NCBI GenBank assembly: GCA_902773435.1
Contig: CACYEN010000062.1
Span: forward strand, 1-39,070
DNA from: an uncultured Lachnospiraceae bacterium
Lineage (GTDB): Bacteria > Bacillota > Clostridia > Lachnospirales > Lachnospiraceae
Direction of reading: 5' to 3'
DNA length: 39,070 bases
Shown here: positions 7,528 through 15,736 of the stretch, piece by piece
Layout of the letters: every line of letters starts with the position of its first letter
Position numbering within the stretch: the first letter of the stretch is position 1
Position numbers and translations under genes: made by a program
Notes under the pieces: model-generated
The model's input: only the letters and a program-made list of their open reading frames with translations
What the model was told of the DNA's origin: nothing
Database searches by the model: none

Positions 7528-8880
7528 TTGGAACTGAAAGAGAACAAGATGGGCGTCATGCCCGTAAAAAAGCTGATCATCAATATGTCCGTCCCCATGA
7601 TGCTGTCGATGCTCGTGCAGGCCCTCTATAATATCGTCGACAGTATCTTTGTCGCGAGACTGTCGGAGGGAGCCCTGACCGCGGTCACCCTGGCTTTCCC
7701 GCTGCAGAACCTGATGATCGCGGTCGGAACGGGAACGGGAGTCGGCGTCAACGCCTATCTCAGCAGGGCGCTGGGGGAGAAGAAATTCAGCAAGTCCGAC
7801 GCGGCGGCCAATGCCGCGATCCTGCTGGCATTTTTCAGCTTTCTCGTCTTCGCCCTGATCGGCGTCTTCGGTGCGGGTTCTTTTATCTCGCTCCAGACCG
7901 GGGATCCCGAAATCAGGGCCCATGGGACGGCGTACCTTCGGATCGTCATGATACTTTCCGCCGGGATTTTCTTCCAGGTCACGTTTGAGCGCCTCCTTCA
8001 GTCGACCGGAAGGACGTTCTACAGCATGGTCTCGCAGATGACCGGGGCGGTCGTCAACATAATCTTCGACCCGATCCTGATCTTCGGATTTCTCGGTTTC
8101 CCAAAACTCGGCGTGGCCGGTGCCGCGTACGCGACCGTTCTCGGCCAGTGCGTCGCGGCTTCAATCGGACTTGCGATGAACCTGAAGAAGAATCCCGAGC
8201 TGCATTTTTCGATTTCCAGGATCCTGCACCCGGGCGCGGAGGTCATAAAGAGGATCTACGCGGTGGGCGTTCCGTCGATCCTGATGATTTCCGTCGGATC
8301 GGTGATGTCCTTTTTCCTGAACCTGATCCTGGCGACATTCTCTTCGACGGCCCAGGCGGTCTACGGGGCATATTTCAAGCTGCAGAGCTTCTTCTTCATG
8401 CCGGTATTCGGCCTCAATAACGGGCTGATCCCGGTGCTCGCCTATAATTACGGGGCGAGGAACCAGGGGAGGATCAGGGAGGCGCTGACATTTTCCCTGA
8501 AGCTGGCTGTCGCGATCATGACGGCCGGAATGCTGGCCTTTGAGATCTTTCCGGCCGCGCTGCTGTCTCTTTTCCATGCGTCTCCGGAGATGACGGCGAT
8601 CGGGGTGCCGGCGCTGCGCATAATCGGGATTTCCCTTCCGATCGCCGGCTGCTGCATCATGATGGGATCGATCTTCCAGGCATTCTCGGTGAGCATCTAT
8701 TCGCTCATAGTGTCTGTGGGGAGACAGCTCGTGGTCCTGCTTCCGGCGGCCTGGCTGCTCTCAAGGCTCGGAGACGTCAATCTCGTCTGGCTGGCCTTTC
8801 CGATCGCTGAGATTGTTTCGCTTATCCTGTCGACATATTTCTTCCGGAGAATCTATCAGTCAAAGGTGAAGACGCTGTAG
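7528..8880 (+). CDS. MATE family multidrug/toxin efflux transporter
   Basis: A 450-residue inner-membrane antiporter with about 12 transmembrane helices. The start is TTG 7528, after GGAGGG (7516-7521); no in-frame ATG lies upstream with a site, and the protein then begins MELKENKMGVMPVKKLI, the usual opening for this Bacillota MATE group. Conserved stretches are MSVPMMLSMLVQALYNIVDSIFVARL and GTGTGVGVNAYLSRALGE in the first half, with the matching PVFGLNNGLIPVLAYNYGA in the second. These pumps export cationic compounds using a Na+ or H+ gradient. The substrate cannot be told from the sequence. Confidence 0.95.
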   Translation: MELKENKMGVMPVKKLIINMSVPMMLSMLVQALYNIVDSIFVARLSEGALTAVTLAFPLQNLMIAVGTGTGVGVNAYLSRALGEKKFSKSDAAANAAILLAFFSFLVFALIGVFGAGSFISLQTGDPEIRAHGTAYLRIVMILSAGIFFQVTFERLLQSTGRTFYSMVSQMTGAVVNIIFDPILIFGFLGFPKLGVAGAAYATVLGQCVAASIGLAMNLKKNPELHFSISRILHPGAEVIKRIYAVGVPSILMISVGSVMSFFLNLILATFSSTAQAVYGAYFKLQSFFFMPVFGLNNGLIPVLAYNYGARNQGRIREALTFSLKLAVAIMTAGMLAFEIFPAALLSLFHASPEMTAIGVPALRIIGISLPIAGCCIMMGSIFQAFSVSIYSLIVSVGRQLVVLLPAAWLLSRLGDVNLVWLAFPIAEIVSLILSTYFFRRIYQSKVKTL

Positions 8881-8907
8881 GAAACCCCGTAAATGGAGGC
8901 GGATGAG

Positions 8908-9771
8908 ATGTGGAACGTTCCAGAAGAGTATAAAGAAGAGGTTCTGGATAACCTGAAGAACTATGAGGGGCTCGGCCGGCCCGTCAAGGCATGCTTCCTG
9001 GAGAGGGTGTTTATACACAGTCTTCCGCTCGATGCGCTTCACCCGAATCCGGACGATGAGTTTTCCGACCCGGAGATCGGGCCGAATTATTCGATCGTCA
9101 GCGATTACGCGCGGGATATGACCAGACACAGGGAATATTCGCCCGGGCCGATTATTGTTGAAAAGATGTCGACCGGCGGATACATGATCCTGAACGGGCA
9201 TCACCGCTGGATGGCGGCGAAGCGCGTCGGATATAAGCGCCTTCCCGTGAGGATTGTCAACATGATCCATGAGGATGAGATCATTGAGACCGCAAAGAAT
9301 TCCCCGAACAGGATGTGCGTGTCCTTTGATCTCGACGAGGTTCTGGGCGGCAGCGGCCACCCGGCGGATCCGCGGCTCCATTTCCCGATGAACCGCCTCT
9401 ACCCCGAGCAGATCAGAAAAAACACGGGAGTCATGATCACGGAGCTTGAGCGGCTTGGCTTTGACGTGTGGGCATACACCGGCGGGTTCAGCTCCGCGGA
9501 GCATATCAGGGGGCTGCTCCGGAAGCACGGCGCCAGAGTGACCGGTGTCGTCAACGGGTTGAAGGGGAGGAGACGGGGCGAGCATGTGAAAAGAACCTTC
9601 TCCAGCCAGTACAGCGTCTATGTCCATGCCGATAATGAGAGTGTTCTCTGGGTTGTGCCGGAGACCGGGGCTTTTGACAGCTATGACGTGTCTCCCGGAG
9701 AGGAGTGGGCGCGGGATGTCACGGTGCAGATAAAGAGGCTGCTGGAAAAGCAGGGAAGCGACGAGGCGTAA
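8908..9771 (+). CDS. ParB-like domain fused to a HAD-like domain
   Basis: A 287-residue two-domain protein. ATG 8908 has GGAGG at 8895-8899 with ideal spacing; the ATG at 8893 does not. Residues 1-125 resemble the ParB/sulfiredoxin fold: a conserved YMILNGHHRWMAAKRVG then LPVRIV, where ParB-type proteins carry G-H-R/H-R and may bind or cut nucleotides. Residues 135-287 look like a HAD phosphatase: SFDLDEVL (DxDxV, motif I), YTGGFSS (motif II) and HADNES (motif IV). Such domains hydrolyse phosphate esters. No known complete family comes to mind. The HAD part is clearly homologous to the next gene, so the pair probably arose by duplication. It begins 28 bases after the MATE stop. Confidence 0.75.
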   Translation: MWNVPEEYKEEVLDNLKNYEGLGRPVKACFLERVFIHSLPLDALHPNPDDEFSDPEIGPNYSIVSDYARDMTRHREYSPGPIIVEKMSTGGYMILNGHHRWMAAKRVGYKRLPVRIVNMIHEDEIIETAKNSPNRMCVSFDLDEVLGGSGHPADPRLHFPMNRLYPEQIRKNTGVMITELERLGFDVWAYTGGFSSAEHIRGLLRKHGARVTGVVNGLKGRRRGEHVKRTFSSQYSVYVHADNESVLWVVPETGAFDSYDVSPGEEWARDVTVQIKRLLEKQGSDEA

Positions 9772-9798
9772 ATCCTGCCGCAGGCGCGGTGAAGCGTT

Positions 9799-9849
9799 TT
9801 GACGGAAGAATCCCCCGGAAGCATATTGACGGAAGAATACCGCGGAAGC
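9799..9849 (+). repeat. Two tandem 24-base repeats between the HAD genes
   Basis: Copies at 9799-9822 and 9826-9849 share 22 of 24 bases, both starting TTGACGGAAGAAT, with a 27-base period. They lie immediately ahead of the second HAD gene. They could be a regulator-binding pair or a slipped duplication. Confidence 0.75.
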
Positions 9850-9887
9850 GGGGGAAGTGATTGAGGCGGAAAGAAACGAGGTCCGGC

Positions 9888-10403
9888 ATGGCTGGAGAAC
9901 AACCTGAAAAAACCTGGAAAATGAGGGTTTCCTTTGACCTGGACGAAGTCCTCTTCGTGTCGCCCCTGGATCACAAGACCGAGAAGGAGCTGCCGTTCCC
10001 CTGGAGGAGTATCTTCAGGGAGAGAGTGAGACTCGGGACTCCGAGGCTGATTCGCGCGCTGCAGGAGGATGGCTTCGAGGTCTGGGTCTATACGACCTCT
10101 TTTCGGAGTGAGACTTATATCCGGCAGCTCTTCAGGCTCTATGGCGTCAGGTTTGACGGGATCGTCAACGGACAGCGCCACGCGAAGGAGGTCCAGGGCC
10201 GGAAGAGCGAGCCCCAGCCGAACAAGCTTCCCAGCAGATACGGGATTTCCCTGCACGTCGACGACGAGTCAATCGTTGCGGTCTACGGAAAGATGTACGG
10301 GTTCGACGTCTTCGAGCTGAATGCCCAGGACGACGACTGGGCGGACAAGATTATCGAGCGGGCGAGGTCTATCCGCAGGAAAGAAAAGGAGAGGGAAAGC
10401 TGA
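9888..10403 (+). CDS. Small HAD-like hydrolase, paralogue of the preceding C-terminal domain
   Basis: About 171 residues from ATG 9888, preceded by GAGGTC; a TTG at 9861 is a weaker alternative. The order of motifs mirrors the neighbour: SFDLDEVLF (motif I, both Asp present), VYTTSFRSETYIRQL (motif II), VNGQRHAKEV (candidate Lys of motif III) and LHVDDES (motif IV). All four HAD motifs are thus traceable, so a phosphohydrolase activity is plausible. The substrate is unknown. The stop at 10401-10403 is followed after 67 bases by the GH43 gene, without a visible terminator, so they may be co-transcribed. Confidence 0.75.
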   Translation: MAGEQPEKTWKMRVSFDLDEVLFVSPLDHKTEKELPFPWRSIFRERVRLGTPRLIRALQEDGFEVWVYTTSFRSETYIRQLFRLYGVRFDGIVNGQRHAKEVQGRKSEPQPNKLPSRYGISLHVDDESIVAVYGKMYGFDVFELNAQDDDWADKIIERARSIRRKEKERES

Positions 10404-10470
10404 CGGCAGCGTAAGACCGAAACACAGGACCGAATCAGAAACCGGAAGGAAGACAGAAAGGAGAACACCC

Positions 10471-12099
10471 ATGCAGTCCGACAGAATCATCAGAAACCCG
10501 ATTATTCCCGGCTTTTACCCCGACCCCTCGATCTGCCGCGTGGGCGGGGACTTTTATCTCGCCTGCTCGAGCTTCGAGCTGTATCCCGGCATCCCGGTCT
10601 TTCACAGCAGGGACCTCGCGAACTGGGAGCAGATCAGCTGCGCGATGACGATGGAGAACGGCTTTCACACGACGGCGAATATGGGAACCGGCGGCGTGAT
10701 GGCGCCGACGATCCGCTATCATGACGGGACATTTTACATCGTCAACTGCAATTTTGCCGACAGGGGCAACTTCTACGTGACCGCGAAGGATCCGAGGGGA
10801 CCCTGGTCGGAGCCTCACTGGATCACGGACATCCCGGATATCGACTGCTCGCTGTTCTTCGACCGGGACGGCAGCTGCTACCTGGTGAGCCCGGGAAATG
10901 ACCCCGAAGAGGACAACGGCCGGGCATTTTTCCTGACGCCCTACGACATCGTGAACGGAAAAGTCTGCGGGGAGAGAAAGAAGATCTGGAACAGCGCGCT
11001 CCGGAACGCCTGGGCGCCGGAAGCCCCCCACATCTATCACATCGGCGATTTCTATTACCTGCTGATCGCGGAGGGCGGGACCGAGCATTTCCATTCGGTT
11101 ATGATCGCGAGATGCGGGACAGTGGACGGCTGGTACGAGGGATACAGGGGCAATCCGATCATGACCCACCGCCATCTCGGGCTCTATTATCCGATCGACA
11201 ACGTCGGTCACGCCGACTTCGTGGACACCCCGGACGGCAGCTGGTACGCGGTGATGCTGGGATCCCGGATCATAGACGGTCAGCACAAGAACTTCGGCCG
11301 CGAGACCTACATCTGTCCGGTCGAGTGGGAGCGGGGCTGGCCGGTCTTAAGTCCGGGGACGGGGCGCATGGAGTTTGAGTACGCGGCTCCGGCGGATCTC
11401 CCCTGGACCCCGTACCCTCCCGAGAAGGATAGGGACGACTTCGATACCCCGGAGCTCGGACTCCACCTGAGTTTCTGGGGGACGCCCTACCAGGATTTCT
11501 GGAAGATCGAGAACGGCTGTCTCCGGCTCACCTGCCTCAAGAGGCCGATGGTCCGGCAGCTCAGGGGCTTTGACGTGGAGCACCCGGACCAGAGCAGGGA
11601 TGACTGCGTGAGCTTCCTCGGGAGAAGGCAGAGAAGCGCAGATTTCGACGTGAAGCTCAGGATGGACTTCGCGCCCGCCGGGAAAGAGGCGGCAGGCCTC
11701 GTGATCATGCAGGCCGCCAACCATGAGTATCGGCTGGAGAAGACGCTTGAGAACGGAAAAAGTGTGCTCCGGCTCGTTCTCGCCGTGACGGAGCAGAAGG
11801 GGCTGCCCTTCCTCCCGGGCTACGAAGCCCGAACGGAGGAGAGAGTCCTCGAGAGCCGCGAGGTTCCGGAAGGGCCTCTGGTCCTCGCGCTCGAGGCCAG
11901 AAGGCAGGACTACACGTTCCGCTTCGGCCCGGATGAAGATCATCTGCGGGCATTTGAGACCCGCGGCGACGGCGCCCTGATCAACCCAGAGGAGATCGGC
12001 GGGATGATCGGCACCATGGTCGGCATGTTCGCGACCGCGAACGGGGAGGAGAGTTCCAATCAGGCGGCGTTCGGCTATTTTGAGATGAAGAATATCTGA
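10471..12099 (+). CDS. Glycoside hydrolase family 43 (beta-xylosidase/alpha-L-arabinofuranosidase type)
   Basis: A 542-residue protein without a signal peptide, so probably acting on oligosaccharides imported into the cell. ATG 10471 follows AAAGGAG (10457-10463). The five-bladed propeller of GH43 is residues 1-310: PGFYPDPSIC gives the catalytic base Asp, DIDCSLFFD the pKa-tuning Asp and WAPEAPHIY the general-acid Glu. The C-terminal 200 residues match the beta-sandwich domain usual in beta-xylosidases of subfamilies near 11 and 12 (LRLTCLKRPMVRQLRGF, AAGLVIMQAANHEYRLEK). The likely role is release of xylose or arabinose from hemicellulose fragments. No sugar transporter is adjacent. Confidence 0.93.
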   Translation: MQSDRIIRNPIIPGFYPDPSICRVGGDFYLACSSFELYPGIPVFHSRDLANWEQISCAMTMENGFHTTANMGTGGVMAPTIRYHDGTFYIVNCNFADRGNFYVTAKDPRGPWSEPHWITDIPDIDCSLFFDRDGSCYLVSPGNDPEEDNGRAFFLTPYDIVNGKVCGERKKIWNSALRNAWAPEAPHIYHIGDFYYLLIAEGGTEHFHSVMIARCGTVDGWYEGYRGNPIMTHRHLGLYYPIDNVGHADFVDTPDGSWYAVMLGSRIIDGQHKNFGRETYICPVEWERGWPVLSPGTGRMEFEYAAPADLPWTPYPPEKDRDDFDTPELGLHLSFWGTPYQDFWKIENGCLRLTCLKRPMVRQLRGFDVEHPDQSRDDCVSFLGRRQRSADFDVKLRMDFAPAGKEAAGLVIMQAANHEYRLEKTLENGKSVLRLVLAVTEQKGLPFLPGYEARTEERVLESREVPEGPLVLALEARRQDYTFRFGPDEDHLRAFETRGDGALINPEEIGGMIGTMVGMFATANGEESSNQAAFGYFEMKNI

Positions 12100-12122
12100 C
12101 CGTGGCGGAGGCCCGGCTTTTC

Positions 12123-12151
12123 CTGCAGGACGTCTGCCCGACGTCCTGCAG
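12123..12151 (+). terminator. Perfect hairpin after the GH43 gene
   Basis: Twelve-base arms 12123-12134 and 12140-12151 with a 5-base loop, 23 bases after the GH43 stop. There is no U tract, so it may be an RNA-end stabilising hairpin or a factor-dependent terminator. The remainder of the 331-base gap (12100-12430) is GC-rich without an ORF I trust, apart from the promoter near its end. Confidence 0.55.
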
Positions 12152-12327
12152 CGCGCTGTAATCCTCTTCGCCGGTCCCGGCCCCGCCGGCCTTTTCCCTC
12201 AGTGCCCCTGTCTTTTTCCCCTCGGCATTTTATCGCGGGTATCCGGGATGGAAAATTACCCGAACCGACGGAAATGCGGGACCTGTAAGGCGGAAAACGG
12301 CGGAAAAGCCGGAACTGCAACCGCCGG

Positions 12328-12356
12328 TTGACAAATTGCAAAGCGCGCTTTATAGC
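12328..12356 (+). promoter_or_regulatory. Promoter with embedded palindrome for the XRE gene
   Basis: TTGACA (12328-12333), 17 bases, TATAGC (12351-12356). The 12-base palindrome AAAGCGCGCTTT at 12340-12351 fills the spacer up to the -10. A repressor bound there would block polymerase, so self-control by the downstream XRE protein is a fair guess. Confidence 0.7.
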
Positions 12357-12430
12357 CTGTAACCGGTCATTTTTGTATGATCTTCCTGCCGGAACGGATC
12401 CGGCGTCATATGAGAATGGGAGGAATACAC

Positions 12431-13453
12431 ATGATACTCGCTGAGAAAATTACACAGCTTAGAAAGATGAACGGGATGTCCCAGGAGGAACTGGCGGAGA
12501 AGCTCGGGGTCAGCAGGCAGTCGATCTCCAAGTGGGAGAGCGCCCAGTCCGTCCCCGATCTCAAGAGGATATTGAGTATGGCGGAGCTCTTCGGGGTCAG
12601 CACGGACGTGCTTCTCAGGGAGGACCAGGTCCTGGAGGAGAGAATTCCTTCGGTATCCCTGGACGGGGAGCGGCAGGCGCTTCCGGGAGAGTGCGCGGCG
12701 GAGCTTCCGCCGCTCCGCCAGGTCTCCATGGAGGAGGCGAACACCTACCTGAAGAGGAAGACGGTTTTCGCGGGTCGGATCGCTATCGGGGTCATGCTCT
12801 GCATCCTGTCCCCGGTCGTGCTCATGCTGATCGCCGGCGCCCAGGCGACGGGCCGGATCGCCATCAGTGAAAATCAGGCGGCGGGCTTCGGTGTCCTCAT
12901 CCTGATGCTCATGATCGGCTGCGCGGTCGGCCTCTTCGTCTATTACGGGATGAAGATGCAGCCCTGCGAATACATCGAAAAGGAACCGATCGAGACGGAG
13001 TACGGCGTGAGCGGGATGGTGCGGGAACGCCTCGCGAAATACACGGGAACCCACACCCGGTACATGCTGACCGGCATCCTGCTCTGCGTGCTGTCCTGCA
13101 TCCCGATCTTTATCGCGCTCATGATCAGCGACGACAGTTTCGTGATGATAATCGCGGTGAGCGCGCTCCTCGTCCTCGTTGCGATCGGCGTCATGCTGAT
13201 CGTCCGGACGAATATCATCGCGGACGCGATGAGGGCTCTTCTGGAGGAGGGGGAATTCTCCAGGGAGAACAAGCGGAATACCGGGAGGAATGACGCCGTC
13301 ATGAGCATCTACTGGGCGGCCGCGACCGTGGTCTATCTTCTCCTGAGCTTCCTGACGAGGCGCTGGGATATGACGTGGATCGTCTGGCCGGTGGCCGGCG
13401 TCGGCTGCGCGCTTCTGGCGGCGATCCTGAGGGTGACCGGGGACAGGGAGTGA
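12431..13453 (+). CDS. XRE family regulator with membrane domain
   Basis: A 340-residue protein begun at ATG 12431 after GGGAGGA (12418-12424). Residues 1-60 form a Cro/C1-type HTH (ITQLRKMNGMSQEELAEKLGVSRQSISKWESAQSVPDL). After a linker, residues 115-340 contain about six hydrophobic segments arranged as three pairs (IAIGVMLCILSPVVLMLIAG and others), so the DNA-binding head is tethered to the membrane. This architecture is common in gut Bacillota, where such proteins are thought to sense envelope or drug stress. The target is not known here; a palindrome inside its own promoter suggests autoregulation. Confidence 0.9.
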   Translation: MILAEKITQLRKMNGMSQEELAEKLGVSRQSISKWESAQSVPDLKRILSMAELFGVSTDVLLREDQVLEERIPSVSLDGERQALPGECAAELPPLRQVSMEEANTYLKRKTVFAGRIAIGVMLCILSPVVLMLIAGAQATGRIAISENQAAGFGVLILMLMIGCAVGLFVYYGMKMQPCEYIEKEPIETEYGVSGMVRERLAKYTGTHTRYMLTGILLCVLSCIPIFIALMISDDSFVMIIAVSALLVLVAIGVMLIVRTNIIADAMRALLEEGEFSRENKRNTGRNDAVMSIYWAAATVVYLLLSFLTRRWDMTWIVWPVAGVGCALLAAILRVTGDRE

Positions 13454-13518
13454 GAGGAGGAAAGTCCGCGCGCCGCTGTCCCGGACGGGGCCTGTCTTCG
13501 CCCCGGTGAAGGAGATAA

Positions 13519-13553
13519 AGGCTGTGTTCCCTTTGCGGGGGCACAGCCTTTTT
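13519..13553 (+). terminator. Rho-independent terminator after the XRE gene
   Basis: Arms AGGCTGTG (13519-13526) and CACAGCCT (13542-13549), with further partial pairing inside, are followed by TTTTT at 13549-13553. Confidence 0.85.
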
Positions 13554-13557
13554 GCAC

Positions 13558-13586
13558 TTGAGAAGACGGGAAAAATGAGATACCAT
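13558..13586 (+). promoter_or_regulatory. Candidate promoter of the flavoprotein-hyp operon
   Basis: TTGAGA (13558-13563), 17 bases, TACCAT (13581-13586), directly behind the terminator and 67 bases ahead of the flavoprotein start. Confidence 0.55.
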
Positions 13587-13652
13587 CTATCTCAGGGAAC
13601 CACAGTTTTCTCCGGACCCTTCCGGAGCTTTTTAAACGGGGTGGTGAAGCAA

Positions 13653-15065
13653 ATGAAGAATCTGAACGAACGCATCTGTATCATCGGGGGAGGTCCTGCC
13701 GGCATATCCGCCGCCATGTACCTCCAGAAGAAGGGATATGAGAACTACACGATCTATGAGCGCCAGAACAAAGTCGGCGGCAAGTGCTATTCCCCCAGGT
13801 TCGACGTGAACGGCGAGGCGAGATCCTACGAGACCGGCGCGATCATGGGCGCCGTCACCTACCACGCGGTCCACGAAGTCGAGGAGTTTGGCGGCGTCTC
13901 CCACGCCGACGGCCCGAACATGCGCCGCATGTACAGGGACAAGACCGGGAAGGAGATCTATCCGTTCGACCCGAAGAAGAATTTCTCCATCACGAAGCTT
14001 CTGAGCCTCATGAAGCTGAAGAAGCAGATGAAGCAGCTCGTCGAAATCATGGAGACGAAATATAAGGGCTACGACTGCTACGGCCACCGCGGCGTCGCCG
14101 AGGGCCGGTATTCCGGCCTCTCCAAGAAGCTCGACAATCCCCTCCAGCTGATCGAGGGAGAGAATCCGAACCTGAAGGATCTCGCGCTGCCCTTCGATGA
14201 ATTCTGCAAAAAGAACGGGGTCGAAGAGGTCATGCGGATCTGGCTGGGTCCATATACGTCTTTCGGCTACGGCTACTTCGACGAGATCCCGGCGGCTTAC
14301 GTCATGAAATATCTCGACACCACGACGGCGATCGAGTTCGTGAACATGAGGCTCTGGACCTGGAAGGACGGCACGCAGTCCATCTACGAGGCCGCGAACA
14401 GGAAGCTCACGAACCCCGCGGTCCTCAATACGGAGGTCGTGAAGATCGAGAGGCCGGAAGAGGGCACAGAGGGCAGGATCAAAGTGACCGTGAGGCAGGG
14501 CGGGGCGGAGAGAACGGAGGAGTTCGACCAGCTGATCGTCACGACGCCGCTGGACCTCTTCGCGAAGTTCGCGGACGCGCGGCAGGATGAGAAGGAGCTC
14601 TTTGAGAAGATCATCCACGAGAAATACGTGGATTTCATCGCCTCCTTCAGGACCGGCGCGGGTCCCACGATCTCAGGGTATATCTTTGACAACATGGTGC
14701 CGGAGCGCCTCGGCCACGCAATGGTCTACTATCACCGCTGGGAGGACCTCAAGGGGAACTGTCCGAGCGCCGTCTACGCCCTTCGCAATCACATGGGCAG
14801 CGCCGACGTCTCCTATGAGGAGACGATCAGCCGCATGATGAAGGACATGGAGCTCTGCGGATTCCCGGTAGAGGAGAGGCTGTTCGAGCAGGAGACCTAC
14901 TACTGCCCGCATGTGAGCCCGGAGGTTTACGCCGGCGGCTGGTATGACAGGCTCGAGGCGATCCAGGGTAAGCAGAACACCTGGTACGCGGGCGAAATCA
15001 TGAGCTTCGGCGACATGGAGGACACCTGCGCCGCGTCCAAAGATCTTGTAGAGAGGTTTTTCTGA
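13653..15065 (+). CDS. FAD-dependent amine-oxidase-like oxidoreductase
   Basis: A 470-residue protein from ATG 13653, with GGGGTGG upstream. The N-terminal dinucleotide-binding fold is clear: CIIGGGPAGISAAMYLQKKG (GxGxxG) ending in IYERQNKVGGKCYSP, the acidic residue and GG doublet being typical of the NAD(P)-binding-8/amine-oxidase group of flavoproteins. A second conserved element near the C terminus, TWYAGEIMSFGDMEDTCAASKDL, matches the FAD-closing motif of that superfamily. The substrate is unknown; relatives desaturate or oxidise amines, carotenoids or prenyl groups. It lies two bases before hypB, so it is probably the first gene of that operon, an unusual partner for nickel-insertion genes. 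Confidence 0.85.
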   Translation: MKNLNERICIIGGGPAGISAAMYLQKKGYENYTIYERQNKVGGKCYSPRFDVNGEARSYETGAIMGAVTYHAVHEVEEFGGVSHADGPNMRRMYRDKTGKEIYPFDPKKNFSITKLLSLMKLKKQMKQLVEIMETKYKGYDCYGHRGVAEGRYSGLSKKLDNPLQLIEGENPNLKDLALPFDEFCKKNGVEEVMRIWLGPYTSFGYGYFDEIPAAYVMKYLDTTTAIEFVNMRLWTWKDGTQSIYEAANRKLTNPAVLNTEVVKIERPEEGTEGRIKVTVRQGGAERTEEFDQLIVTTPLDLFAKFADARQDEKELFEKIIHEKYVDFIASFRTGAGPTISGYIFDNMVPERLGHAMVYYHRWEDLKGNCPSAVYALRNHMGSADVSYEETISRMMKDMELCGFPVEERLFEQETYYCPHVSPEVYAGGWYDRLEAIQGKQNTWYAGEIMSFGDMEDTCAASKDLVERFF

Positions 15066-15067
15066 AG

Positions 15068-15727
15068 ATGAAAATAATCAAGCTCAAAGAGACGATCACC
15101 GCGTCCAACGACAGGGACGCGGAGGTCCTGAGGGAGGAACTCCGGGGCAGTCACACGCTGCTGATCAACCTGATGGCTTCCCCGGGAGCCGGCAAGACCA
15201 CGCTGCTCGAGAGGACGATCCGGGACGTCGGGGACAGGGTCCGGATCGGAATCGTGGAGGCGGACATCGACTCCGACGTGGACGCCAGAAGGCTCGCGGA
15301 ACTCGGGGTCCCCGCCGTCCAGGCCCACACGAACGGCATGTGCCACATGGACGCGGGCATGACGCGGACCGCGCTCACGGAGCTGGGCTTTCGGGAGCCG
15401 GATCTCATTTTCCTTGAAAATGTCGGCAATCTCATCTGTCCCGCAGAATTCGACACCGGGGCCGGAAGAAACGTCATGATCCTGAGCGTGCCGGAGGGCG
15501 ACGACAAGCCTCTGAAATATCCGCTCATGTTCACGAAGAGCGACGTGCTCCTGATCACGAAGACCGACACCATGGGCGTCTTCGACTTCGACATCGGCCG
15601 CTGTACCGAGCGCGCCAGGAAGCTCAACCCGGAGCTTCTCGTATTCCCGGTGTCCGCGAAGACCGGAGAGGGGATCGAGGCGTGGGAGGAGTGGCTGCTT
15701 GGCGAGACGGCGAAGTGGCAGGAGTGA
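15068..15727 (+). CDS. hypB: Hydrogenase nickel-incorporation GTPase HypB
   Basis: A 219-residue SIMIBI-class GTPase that, with HypA, delivers nickel to metalloenzymes. Walker A is ASPGAGKTTLL (residues 37-47), followed by EADIDSDVDARRL. The conserved metal-site stretch at the dimer interface is TNGMCHMDAGM, with adjacent Cys and His. The usual guanine-specificity motif NKxD reads TKTD here, an uncommon change. The N-terminal CxxCGC and His-rich tail seen in some HypB proteins are missing, which is normal for short forms. It follows the flavoprotein by two bases and precedes hypA by nine. Confidence 0.95.
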   Translation: MKIIKLKETITASNDRDAEVLREELRGSHTLLINLMASPGAGKTTLLERTIRDVGDRVRIGIVEADIDSDVDARRLAELGVPAVQAHTNGMCHMDAGMTRTALTELGFREPDLIFLENVGNLICPAEFDTGAGRNVMILSVPEGDDKPLKYPLMFTKSDVLLITKTDTMGVFDFDIGRCTERARKLNPELLVFPVSAKTGEGIEAWEEWLLGETAKWQE

Positions 15728-15736
15728 CGGAAGCCG

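Noticed and set aside
13632-14618. Long minus-strand frame opposite the FAD oxidoreductase
   Set aside because: Shadow of a well-supported + strand gene; no start signal or motif. The same holds for the large minus frames at 23064-24515, 25119-26447, 26585-28510, 29138-30481 and 33919-35988.
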